From assembly GCF_040719375.1 (NCBI RefSeq), contig NZ_JBFDTP010000002.1, forward strand, positions 1-64,000: a stretch of DNA of 64,000 nt, read 5' to 3'. A model generated the notes under the pieces. It made no database searches, was not told the DNA's origin, and worked only from the letters and a program-made list of their open reading frames with translations. This document shows, in pieces, positions 36,393-44,312 of this stretch (position 1 is the stretch's first letter; each line of letters opens with the position of its first letter). Origin of the DNA: Clostridium sp. AN503. Lineage in GTDB: Bacteria > Bacillota > Clostridia > Lachnospirales > Lachnospiraceae. The position numbers and the translations under genes were made by a program.

Positions 36393-37967
36393 TCAGTCTG
36401 GACTGAGTAACCGGGAAATGCCAGTGGAGGAAAAGCAGATGTAGGTTTTGGGGAGTTCCGTCGCTTCGCCGGAAGACATATACTTACCGGAGGCTAGCAG
36501 ATCCAAATCCACGTCGCCATACACCACGGTCACATTGACAGCAGGCAAATTAAAATTCCAGCCTTCCTTAAGACGGTAGGTGCTAAACTGGTTAAATATA
36601 TTTGCCAGGGTCTTGTCTAAACCGGTATGGTCCTCTAATTGCCCCCACTTGAGGGCAAGGTGCACTTCATATTCGTCGTCAACCCATACCTTTCCCGGAA
36701 CTTGATTCTGACGCGCGAAGGCCAGGAATATCTCCGGTATATAAGTGGATGCTAAAAGCCGGTAGGTAGAGGGATTCGTTCCGGTCTTTTCAATGTAGAG
36801 CCGGTAAGTGATCTCGGGCGTGCCCTCACGAGTGATCTCGGGTATGCCCCCACGAGTGATCTGATAGATGGCAGGCTGCTTCATGGTGGCCTCCTGGATA
36901 CAGTCAACCATTGCATCCGGTTGACGGTTTTCCAGTAGATATATGTCTATCAGAAGCTGGTCCCCTTCAGCAATCTTTCCGCTCTTTTCTTCACTCTCAG
37001 TCAATGGATAGCCATCCGGGAACGCCCGGGTAAACAGGTCATCGGACTGCCACGGGCTGGCGGTTCTGTTAAGATGGTATGCGGTGGTATAAGCTTCCGG
37101 CACAACAGCTTCCCGGGAGAAAAGCTTGCGGGACAGATACAGCGGCATGGTCACTAAGAGCAGCAGAAGGATGCAGAAGCCGCACAGCAGGAAGTTGCGC
37201 CGCTTCTGTTTCCGCTCCAGCTCTGTGGCCGGATCCGGCCCGGAGTAAGAGGCAGCCGGGGCTGGCATTCCTGCATAGGAGATCAGATCCGGCCCGTATT
37301 TGCCGGTCAGGGACAGGATCATTTCCCGCAGGGATGCTAAGGGTTCTGAAACATCGGGCGGAAGAACGTCCTCTTCCGGGAGCCGTTCCAGATGATAGAC
37401 CCGGTAAAAGGAGATGACCTCAGCGCGGTTAAGCTCCTCCAAGTGTTCATTCAGCCAGCCGGTCAGGGCGGATAAAAAGTCCGCCTGCCACTGGCAGCGG
37501 AAGAACAGCTCTGATTGAAACAGCTCGTCCCAGCGGTCCATGGCCCGGTGCATGTTGCTGGTATAGATATCTACGCCGGACGGCATGTGCTCATGGATGA
37601 AACGGATCTTGCCCATGAGATGGTCCACACGCCCGGCAGCGTCCTTTTCCATGCCCTGGAGGATGAGTTGTTCTATATCCGGGGGAGCGCCGGTGTCTCC
37701 GGAAGTCCCGGTGTTGGCGGAAGTTCCGGTGTCGGCGCCATCGGAAGTCCCGGAGGCACTGCCGGAATGACCGTAACTATTCTGGCCGCCCCCATGTTTA
37801 GCCGCGTCAAGAGCGGCTTCGTAGGCGTCATGAAGCCGTCTGAATTCCTCCGGATGTTCTTCCGGGTGGCACTCACTGCTCTTGCGGGCGTATGCCTGGC
37901 GTATGATCTTCTTATCTGTGGTAGGGGAAATTCCTAATTCCTCCCAGCAGGTTTTCAATTTCATCAT
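36393..37967 (-). CDS. Membrane J-domain protein (DjlC-like partner of HscC)
   Basis: 524 aa. Residues 1-58 are J-domain-like (CWEELGISPTTDKKIIRQAYARKSSECHPEEHPEEF...), with HPE where canonical J proteins have HPD. A Gly/Thr/Ser-rich linker (60-95) and a conserved middle domain follow. One membrane helix (NFLLCGFCILLLLLVTMPLYLSRKLF, about 270-295) precedes an outside or lumenal C-terminal domain of unknown fold. ATG-ATG start: the second, at 37964, has better spacing from GGAG. It lies 33 bp after hscC in the same operon, so it probably recruits HscC to the membrane. Confidence 0.8.
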   Translation of the reverse strand: MMKLKTCWEELGISPTTDKKIIRQAYARKSSECHPEEHPEEFRRLHDAYEAALDAAKHGGGQNSYGHSGSASGTSDGADTGTSANTGTSGDTGAPPDIEQLILQGMEKDAAGRVDHLMGKIRFIHEHMPSGVDIYTSNMHRAMDRWDELFQSELFFRCQWQADFLSALTGWLNEHLEELNRAEVISFYRVYHLERLPEEDVLPPDVSEPLASLREMILSLTGKYGPDLISYAGMPAPAASYSGPDPATELERKQKRRNFLLCGFCILLLLLVTMPLYLSRKLFSREAVVPEAYTTAYHLNRTASPWQSDDLFTRAFPDGYPLTESEEKSGKIAEGDQLLIDIYLLENRQPDAMVDCIQEATMKQPAIYQITRGGIPEITREGTPEITYRLYIEKTGTNPSTYRLLASTYIPEIFLAFARQNQVPGKVWVDDEYEVHLALKWGQLEDHTGLDKTLANIFNQFSTYRLKEGWNFNLPAVNVTVVYGDVDLDLLASGKYMSSGEATELPKTYICFSSTGISRLLSPD

Positions 37968-38000
37968 GTGCTCCGTATGATCTTCCCGGTTTGGGACCGG

Positions 38001-39686
38001 TCAATAATCCTGATTTTCCAAATAATCAAAGGTTTCCTCAAGCTTTTTTCTGGCGGCAGCAACAGATGCGGGGCTGCCGGTTTTTAAAATATCCGAAAAC
38101 CACTTAAGCAGGGCAACGATGGTTTCCCGGTCCCGCCCGGTAGTTTCCGTATAGAGCCGTTCTCCACGGGCGATCAGAAGCTGTGCGCCAGCATCCTCCG
38201 CCTGATTGAGCTTTACTTTTTGCAGTTCTTTGACCCGGGCGTTCAGTTCCTCGCCGCTCATGCGGAACCGTTTGCTGACAATGACGGTCTCGGCGGTTTC
38301 CCCTTTCCGGTTCTGAACCTCCACCTGAAGGATCCCGTTGATATCATAGGTGAACCGTACCAGTACGTCCTCCATGCCCTGCCGCGCAGGCGGCACCGGA
38401 AGCTCCAGGGAACCGAGAAACAGATTGTCCCGGCAGTTCATGGACTCACCCTGAAAGACCCTGATCATGATCTTTGTCTGGAAATCCCGGGTGGTGGTAT
38501 ATACCCCGGTCTTACTGACCGGAAGGACGCTGTTGCGCTCAATGAGCGGCGACATGAGAAGATCGTCGGGCGAGCGGTCGCCTAAAACACCGACCCCTAA
38601 AGTAAACGGGCAGATATCGGTCAGGATCACATCCTTGATACCGTCCTTCCGTTCTTTGATCCCCGCGTAGATCCCTACGCCCAGGGCGACGGTCTCGTCC
38701 GGATTGCCTGCCAGATAAGGTTTCTTGCCGAGAATCGTGGCTATGTACTGCTGCACGGCGGGCATCCGGCAGCTTCCTCCCACCAGGACGATCTGGTCAA
38801 TGTCGGAAATATGCTTTCTGGCATCCCGCATGGCGCGACGGATAATGCCGTCTAAACGGGTCAGCAGCGGTGCACAGATCTCAATCAACTGGGCCTGGGT
38901 CAGAAAAAGGCCCAGCTTTTCACCGTTTCGCTCAAACTCCATCATGGCGGCGGACGTGCAGGTCAATGTCCGTTTGCACTGCTCTGCCCTTTTTAAGAGG
39001 AGTGTCTTTTCTTCGGCGGAAAGTTCCTCAAAGACCAGATGATGCTCCCGGCAGAAATGTTCGGCAATGCACTGATCGAAATCATTTCCCCCCAGATGAT
39101 TGTCTCCGGAGACCGCCTGTATCTCAATGATCTGTTCAAAACATTCCACTACGGACACGTCAAGAGTGCCGCCGCCAAAGTCAATGACCAGGAATTCGGA
39201 ATTCTCCTCCCCGGTCTGCATCCGGCAGGCCAGGGCGGCAGCAGACGGTTCATTTACCAGGCGCTCTACCTTAAGGCCCGCCAAAAGCCCGGCTTCCCTG
39301 GTGGCATAGCGCTGCTCGTCATTAAAATAGGCCGGAACGCTGATCACGGCCTCCTCCACCGGTTCCCCTAAAAATGCTTCCGCGTCCTGCTTAAGCTGTT
39401 TTAATATCAGGGAGGACAGTTCCTGGGGGGTGAAACGCCGGTTCCCGATGTGAAATACCTTTTCGGTTCCCATATGACGCTTGAAGGAGGCTGCGCCCCG
39501 GTCAGGGGAATGCAGCAGCTTCTCCTTTGCCATGGCCCCTGCCCAGACAGAACCGTTCTCCTCCGCAAACACGATGCTGGGGGTCAGAAATTGTCCCAGA
39601 GCATTGGGGATCAACGTAGAGATGCCGTCCCTCCAGACTGCGGCAAGACTATTGGTAGTTCCCAGATCAATACCGATGATTGCCAT
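38001..39686 (-). CDS. hscC: Hsp70-family chaperone, HscC-like
   Basis: 561 aa, close to the 556 aa of E. coli HscC and clearly shorter than DnaK because the C-terminal lid is reduced. Actin-like ATPase domain with GIDLGTTNSLAAVWRDG, VPAYFNDEQRYATREAG, NEPSAAALAC, VIDFGGGTLDVSVVE and VLVGGSCRMPAVQ. The short substrate-binding domain starts at about 380 (TDICPFTLGVGV). ATG at 39686 has AGGAGG upstream. In an operon with the membrane J protein. HscC chaperones are specialised, not general stress Hsp70s. Confidence 0.88.
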   Translation of the reverse strand: MAIIGIDLGTTNSLAAVWRDGISTLIPNALGQFLTPSIVFAEENGSVWAGAMAKEKLLHSPDRGAASFKRHMGTEKVFHIGNRRFTPQELSSLILKQLKQDAEAFLGEPVEEAVISVPAYFNDEQRYATREAGLLAGLKVERLVNEPSAAALACRMQTGEENSEFLVIDFGGGTLDVSVVECFEQIIEIQAVSGDNHLGGNDFDQCIAEHFCREHHLVFEELSAEEKTLLLKRAEQCKRTLTCTSAAMMEFERNGEKLGLFLTQAQLIEICAPLLTRLDGIIRRAMRDARKHISDIDQIVLVGGSCRMPAVQQYIATILGKKPYLAGNPDETVALGVGIYAGIKERKDGIKDVILTDICPFTLGVGVLGDRSPDDLLMSPLIERNSVLPVSKTGVYTTTRDFQTKIMIRVFQGESMNCRDNLFLGSLELPVPPARQGMEDVLVRFTYDINGILQVEVQNRKGETAETVIVSKRFRMSGEELNARVKELQKVKLNQAEDAGAQLLIARGERLYTETTGRDRETIVALLKWFSDILKTGSPASVAAARKKLEETFDYLENQDY

Positions 39687-39893
39687 AGTGTGAAAACCTC
39701 CTGAATTAATACCTTTATTTTACATGATGAAGGCATGTTTGCCTACCCTTAAGTGTGGAAAAGAATACGCAAAAAACAGCTGTTATACTAAAGAAAATAT
39801 GCTATATTTAATAGGCATTGTATCTGTCGGGCAGGGATTTTGTCTGCAGATGCCGGAGGGCTAAAAAATAACTTTTGAAAGGGGAAATGCAAA

Positions 39894-40754
39894 ATGAAAA
39901 AAATAGGATTTATCGGCGTGGGGATCATGGGCAAATCCATGGTACGCAATTTGATGAAAGCGGGATTCGAAGTGGCGATCTATACCAGGACGAAAGCGAA
40001 AGTGGAAGATGTGATCGCGGAGGGCGCCGTTTGGCGCGGCACAGTAAAGGAATGTGTCGAGGATCGGGAAGCTGTCATTTCCATCGTTGGTTATCCAAAG
40101 GATGTGGAAGAGGTTTATCTGGGGGAAGGCGGTATCATAGCTAACGCGCCGAAGGGCACTTATGTGATTGACATGACCACCAGCAGTCCGAAGCTGGCGG
40201 TAAAGATTTATGAGGCAGCCAAAGCAGCGGGGCTTTATGCTCTGGATGCTCCGGTCACCGGCGGAGACAGCGGAGCCAAAGCGGGGACCTTAACGATTCT
40301 GGCGGGCGGAGATAGAGATGCGTTTGATGCCTGTCTGCCGGTATTTGAGGCCATGGGGAAGAATATTAATTATGAGGGCAAGGCGGGCAATGGACAGCAT
40401 ACCAAGATGTGCAACCAGATTGCCATTGCAGGAGCCATCGCAGGAGCCTGCGAAGCCCTTGCTTATGCCAATGCCGTGGGATTAGATCCTCAAACTATGC
40501 TGGATTCGATCTCCACCGGCGCGGCAGGCAGCGCGCAGATGAGCAATGTGGTTCCGCGGATCTTAAAGGATGATTATGATCCGGGATTTTTTATCAAACA
40601 TTTTATTAAGGATATGAAGCTGGCGGAAGAAGAAGCCACAGGTGCGGACGCGAAGCTGGGGACGCTGGAATACGTGCTTGGCATGTATGAAGAGTTGGAA
40701 CGACGGGGAATGGGAGACCTGGGGACACAGGCGCTTATCAAATTTTATCGGTAG
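39894..40754 (+). CDS. Beta-hydroxyacid dehydrogenase (GlxR/HIBADH family)
   Basis: 286-aa NAD(P)-dependent enzyme. N-terminal Rossmann domain with IGFIGVGIMGKSMVRNLMKAG; the substrate motif DAPVTGGDSGAKAGTLTILAGG; catalytic Lys in GNGQHTKMCNQIAIAG (G-x-G-x-x-x-K-x-x-N pattern); C-terminal helical domain with FIKHFIKDMKLAEEEA. Reaction class: oxidation of 3-hydroxyisobutyrate-like acids or reduction of tartronate semialdehyde; the substrate cannot be fixed from sequence. GAAAGGGGA precedes ATG 39894. Monocistronic, ended by the hairpin at 40797-40862. Confidence 0.88.
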   Translation: MKKIGFIGVGIMGKSMVRNLMKAGFEVAIYTRTKAKVEDVIAEGAVWRGTVKECVEDREAVISIVGYPKDVEEVYLGEGGIIANAPKGTYVIDMTTSSPKLAVKIYEAAKAAGLYALDAPVTGGDSGAKAGTLTILAGGDRDAFDACLPVFEAMGKNINYEGKAGNGQHTKMCNQIAIAGAIAGACEALAYANAVGLDPQTMLDSISTGAAGSAQMSNVVPRILKDDYDPGFFIKHFIKDMKLAEEEATGADAKLGTLEYVLGMYEELERRGMGDLGTQALIKFYR

Positions 40755-40796
40755 GTGGTTTTTAGTGGTGAAGGGGGTTCGTCCGAGAATGGGGGC

Positions 40797-40862
40797 GGGG
40801 AGGCGGAAAAACGGGATCGGCGGCGGATTGTCGTCGGTGAGCCCGTTTTTCCCCTCCCCGCG
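40797..40862. terminator. Bidirectional terminator between dehydrogenase and phoH
   Basis: GGAAAAACGGG pairs with CCCGTTTTTCC, extended by GGGGAGG/CCTCCCC. Sits between convergent genes. Confidence 0.75.
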
Positions 40863-40868
40863 CTTACG

Positions 40869-42236
40869 TTACATTCGCGAAGCTGCATCATAGGCCAGAT
40901 CTGATCTCTCGCATTCTTCTGATTTCATGGTGATCTGGAAGCAGAGGGGGCTGCCTTTCATGCGGTCGGAGGCATAGCTTAAGCCGTTGGTCCGCTCATC
41001 CAGCAGTGGGTTGTCTATCTGCATCGGGTCGCCTAACAGGATGACCTTGGTGCCGGAGCCTACGCGGGTGATGAGGCCTTTGGCCTGTTTTGGGGTCAGG
41101 TTCTGAGCTTCGTCGATGATCAGGTAGGTTTGGGATATGGAACGCCCGCGGATAAAATTCATTGCTTCGGTGGTGACGATCCCGCGGGCAAAAAGTTCTT
41201 CTACCTTGCCGCTCAATTCTTTTTCATTGCGGTAGCGCTCTCCGTCGTCCTGGTCAACTAAGAGCTCCAGGTTATCGATGACGGGGCGCAGGAGCGGGGC
41301 GATCTTATCCTGCTCAGAGCCGGGCAGGAATCCAATATCGTCGTCGAACTGGACATTGGGTCTGGTTATCAGGATCTTGCGGTATTTTTTGGAGTCTTTT
41401 TCGAAGGTACGCTGCAGGCCGACAGCGAGGGAATAGAAGGTTTTTGCGGTGCCGGCGGCGCCTTTTACGATGACAAGGGGCGCTTCTTCCGCACTGAGCA
41501 TCAGGGCTTCCTGTAAAAATCGCTGTCCCACATTGCGCGGGCATACGCCGAATGGCTTTTCTTTCAGATATTTCAGAGGTATGACGTTCTTTCCGTCAAA
41601 ACGGCCCAGAACGGTTTTTTTATCACTGGTTTCAGAATGAATGATGAAAAACTGGTTTGGTACAGGTGAGACGGGAAAACGCTTTTCATCCTGTATGATG
41701 TAGATTTCCTGGGGCGGGATCCCTTTTTTACGGAAACTGTTGATGGATTCATCGGGGGCGTAAACGTCCATGCGTCCTGTATATTGTTCTTTAATCGAGG
41801 GGGATTGTTCATTGGTGAAGTCTTCGGCAGGAATGCCCAGGCTCTGTGCCTTTAAACGGACCATGATGTCCTTGGTGACGAGGATCAGAGAGCTGCAGGT
41901 GGGGGCGAGACCCACGCAGATCTGCAGGATACGGTTGTCATTTATGTCGTTTCGGAAATCATCCGGGAGCCTGACAGAGGTAAAGTTGCTTTCAATGCGT
42001 AAGGTTCCGCCGGATTCTAAGGTTACACCTTCTAACAGATTGCCGGACTGGCGGAGCTGTTCTAAAAAGCGGATCACATGGCGGGCGTTGCGGCCGCGCT
42101 CGGCATCGTCGCTTTTGAACTTGTCCAGTTCCTCCAGGACAACCATGGGAAGTATGATCTGGTTATCTTTAAAGGCTAGGAGAGCAAGCGGAGACTGGAT
42201 CAGTACGTTTGTGTCCAATACGTAGGTCTTCTTCAT
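40869..42236 (-). CDS. PhoH family protein with N-terminal PIN domain
   Basis: 455 aa. Residues 1-140: PIN nuclease domain (YVLDTNVLIQSPLALLAF, ELDKFK, DNRILQIC, SLILVTKDIMVRLKA) with the acidic metal-site residues. Residues 220-455: PhoH P-loop ATPase (KGAAGTAKTFYSLAVGLQ Walker A, YLIIDEAQNLTPKQAKGLITRVGSGTKVILLGDPMQID Walker B/sensor). Fused PIN-PhoH proteins are RNA helicase/RNases. Cytoplasmic. Despite the name, no link to the pho regulon further along is implied. Confidence 0.9.
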   Translation of the reverse strand: MKKTYVLDTNVLIQSPLALLAFKDNQIILPMVVLEELDKFKSDDAERGRNARHVIRFLEQLRQSGNLLEGVTLESGGTLRIESNFTSVRLPDDFRNDINDNRILQICVGLAPTCSSLILVTKDIMVRLKAQSLGIPAEDFTNEQSPSIKEQYTGRMDVYAPDESINSFRKKGIPPQEIYIIQDEKRFPVSPVPNQFFIIHSETSDKKTVLGRFDGKNVIPLKYLKEKPFGVCPRNVGQRFLQEALMLSAEEAPLVIVKGAAGTAKTFYSLAVGLQRTFEKDSKKYRKILITRPNVQFDDDIGFLPGSEQDKIAPLLRPVIDNLELLVDQDDGERYRNEKELSGKVEELFARGIVTTEAMNFIRGRSISQTYLIIDEAQNLTPKQAKGLITRVGSGTKVILLGDPMQIDNPLLDERTNGLSYASDRMKGSPLCFQITMKSEECERSDLAYDAASRM

Positions 42237-42411
42237 GGGCGTTACCTCGCTGGGATATTTTATTTACTGCTGTTTCTATTACTAATATGTGAGGGCAAAA
42301 GGCTTTTGTCCCTGGTATCATTATATAAAGGGGAAATGGGAAAAACAACCTGTTTCAGGTAAAATTTTTGTTAGGTATATAGGGGATGGCGTAAGGGAAA
42401 AATAATTGACC

Positions 42412-42440
42412 TTGTTTCTTGGAGTGGAATTGAGTATAAT
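42412..42440 (+). promoter_or_regulatory. Promoter of the barnase operon
   Basis: TTGTTT 42412-42417, 17-bp spacer, TATAAT 42435-42440, 30 bp before the barnase ATG. The -35 box is weak. Confidence 0.5.
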
Positions 42441-42470
42441 GACAGCATACGCGACAAAAAGGAGACGATT

Positions 42471-42971
42471 ATGATTTTCAGGATAAAAAGGCTGGCTGCA
42501 TGGCTGATCCTGTCTGTCATGGTGCTGTGCATGGCGGCTGGCTGTTCTGTCTATGGGATGGCGCCGGAAGATGAGACAGGGCCGCAGGGCAGTACGGAAG
42601 TGATATCGCAGTCAGATGGCAGCGCGGGACTGGAGGAACACGGCAGCTACAACACAAAGGAGGAGGTGGCGCTTTACCTCCATACCTACGGACGGCTCCC
42701 GGACAACTATATCACCAAGAAGGAAGCACAGGAGCTTGGCTGGGACAGTAAGAAGGGGAATCTTACGGATGTGGCACCGGGCAGGAGCATCGGAGGCAGT
42801 CATTTTGGCAATTATGAGGGGCAGCTTCCGGAGAAGGACGGGCGGAAATACTATGAGTGCGACCTGGATTATGACGGCGGTTACCGCGGGGCAAAAAGAC
42901 TGATTTATTCCAATGACGGTTTGATTTTTTATACAGAGGATCATTACAAGTCCTTTGAACAATTGTACTGA
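42471..42971 (+). CDS. Barnase-family ribonuclease with lipoprotein-like signal
   Basis: 166 aa. N-terminal signal RLAAWLILSVMVLCMAAGC with a lipobox-like MAAGC at residues 20-24. An acidic spacer follows, then the barnase domain (about 60-166): YNTKEEVALYLHTYGRLPDNYITKKEAQELGW, SIGGSHFGN, YYECDLDYDGGYRGAKRLIYSNDGLIFYTEDHY. The catalytic Glu (YECDL), Arg (KRLIYS) and His (EDHY) of barnase are all present. Extracellular guanyl-preferring RNase. If lipidated it would stay on the cell surface, unlike Bacillus barnase. ATG 42471 follows AAAGGAG. Barstar gene 13 bp downstream. Confidence 0.92.
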   Translation: MIFRIKRLAAWLILSVMVLCMAAGCSVYGMAPEDETGPQGSTEVISQSDGSAGLEEHGSYNTKEEVALYLHTYGRLPDNYITKKEAQELGWDSKKGNLTDVAPGRSIGGSHFGNYEGQLPEKDGRKYYECDLDYDGGYRGAKRLIYSNDGLIFYTEDHYKSFEQLY

Positions 42972-42984
42972 GGAGGGGCAGGAT

Positions 42985-43293
42985 ATGAGAAAGATACTGC
43001 TGGATTTTAAAGTGACCGGGACACCGGAGCTGGTGCAGGACTATCTTGCGCTGGTATTTGACTTCCCGGAGCACTATGGGAAGAATCTGGATGCGCTTTA
43101 CGACATGCTGACGGAGATGACGGAGGATACCTGTGTGGGGATCTTCAAGCCGGAGGAGGACCGGCCCGTGAATGCATACCTTAAAAAGGTAAAGCGGGTA
43201 TTTCAGGATGCGGAGGAAGAAAATCCGCACCTGTGTGTGATTTTCTCCTGTCTGGAGGACAACTATGAAGAAGATGAAGGTATGTTATTATGA
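42985..43293 (+). CDS. Barstar-family RNase inhibitor
   Basis: 102 aa from ATG 42985 with GGAGGGG upstream. Characteristic barstar segment FPEHYGKNLDALYDMLTEM, including the acidic helix residues that plug the barnase active site. Cytoplasmic immunity to the adjacent barnase. Its stop codon overlaps the start of the next gene (TTATGA), so translation is coupled. Confidence 0.92.
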   Translation: MRKILLDFKVTGTPELVQDYLALVFDFPEHYGKNLDALYDMLTEMTEDTCVGIFKPEEDRPVNAYLKKVKRVFQDAEEENPHLCVIFSCLEDNYEEDEGMLL

Positions 43294-44312
43294 AGATAAA
43301 ATCCATTCGTGATGTAAAGATCAGCGTCAAATTAATGCTGCTTGGCATAGTGAGCATTTTGGGACTGTTCCTGTTGGGGAGCGAATCTGTCTCAACGGCG
43401 TGGAAGATCGACCAGGTCGGCGAAGAGCTGAGTGATGTCTGGATGAATGCCGTGATCGTGGCGGAGGAGCTGAATACCACCACTTCAGATTACCGGATAC
43501 GTGAGAGCCGGCATGCCATCACAACAGATCCGGAGCTGATGGCGAGCCTGGAAGAAGAGCTGGTACTTCTGGAAAAGGATATTGAAGCCAAGTTCCGCGC
43601 TTATCAGATGCTTCCCACCCGGGAGACGGACCAGGAGTATATCAGGCAGGCCCAGGAAGTGTGGAGGGATTATCTGGAATGCAGCCGGAATCTGGTCGAG
43701 ACCAGTAAAGGCAATGACCGGGAGCAGGCTACCGAGCTGATGATGGGAGAATCCCAGGAGCTGTTTAACAAAGCCAGCGGATTGTTCTTACAGGCGGTGG
43801 ATTATACGAAAGAACAGACTACGCTGGAGCGGGAGCAGGCCAGCCGCCTCTATCAGAGGCTGTCCCACATGAAGCTTTTAGTGATCGCGGGAGTTTCCCT
43901 TGTGGTGATCGTCCTGATCCTTTCCCTGATCCGTTCGATCAAGGAACCCTCTGAAAAACTGGCGGACGCGGCACGGAGGGCGACCAATGGGAACCTGGAT
44001 ATCCAGTTGGATTATCAGTCAGAGGATGAGATCGGTATTTTGACCGAGGCCATGAACCTGCTGATCCAGCGGCTCAAGGATATTATCTATGATGAGACCC
44101 GGATGTTCCGTGAGATCGCGAACAAGAATTATGAAGTGCGTTCCAGCTGTGAGCAGGCATACCGCGGTGATTTTGCGCCGCTTTTGTATGCGTTCACCAG
44201 TCTGCAGAGCTGCCTTAAGGAGCGGAATAAGCAGCACGAGGAGGAAGTGGCGCAGTTGAAAGCACAGATTACGGAATTGGAGAAAAGGATAGAAGAATAT
44301 GAGCAGAAATGA
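43290..44312 (+). CDS. Membrane sensor with four-helix-bundle and HAMP domains, no output domain
   Basis: 340 aa. Cytoplasmic start (MKIKSIRDVKISVKLMLLG), TM1 about 15-33; extracellular helical bundle of the 4HB_MCP type (35-185). TM2 about 195-215 (LLVIAGVSLVVIVLILSLI), HAMP about 216-270 (SIKEPSEKLADAARRATNGNLDIQLDYQSEDEIGILTEAMNLL), and a short coiled-coil tail. The methyl-accepting signalling hairpin is missing, so it is half a chemoreceptor. It is translationally coupled to barstar and overlaps recJ by 14 bp, and may signal through a partner protein. Confidence 0.8.
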   Translation: MKIKSIRDVKISVKLMLLGIVSILGLFLLGSESVSTAWKIDQVGEELSDVWMNAVIVAEELNTTTSDYRIRESRHAITTDPELMASLEEELVLLEKDIEAKFRAYQMLPTRETDQEYIRQAQEVWRDYLECSRNLVETSKGNDREQATELMMGESQELFNKASGLFLQAVDYTKEQTTLEREQASRLYQRLSHMKLLVIAGVSLVVIVLILSLIRSIKEPSEKLADAARRATNGNLDIQLDYQSEDEIGILTEAMNLLIQRLKDIIYDETRMFREIANKNYEVRSSCEQAYRGDFAPLLYAFTSLQSCLKERNKQHEEEVAQLKAQITELEKRIEEYEQK

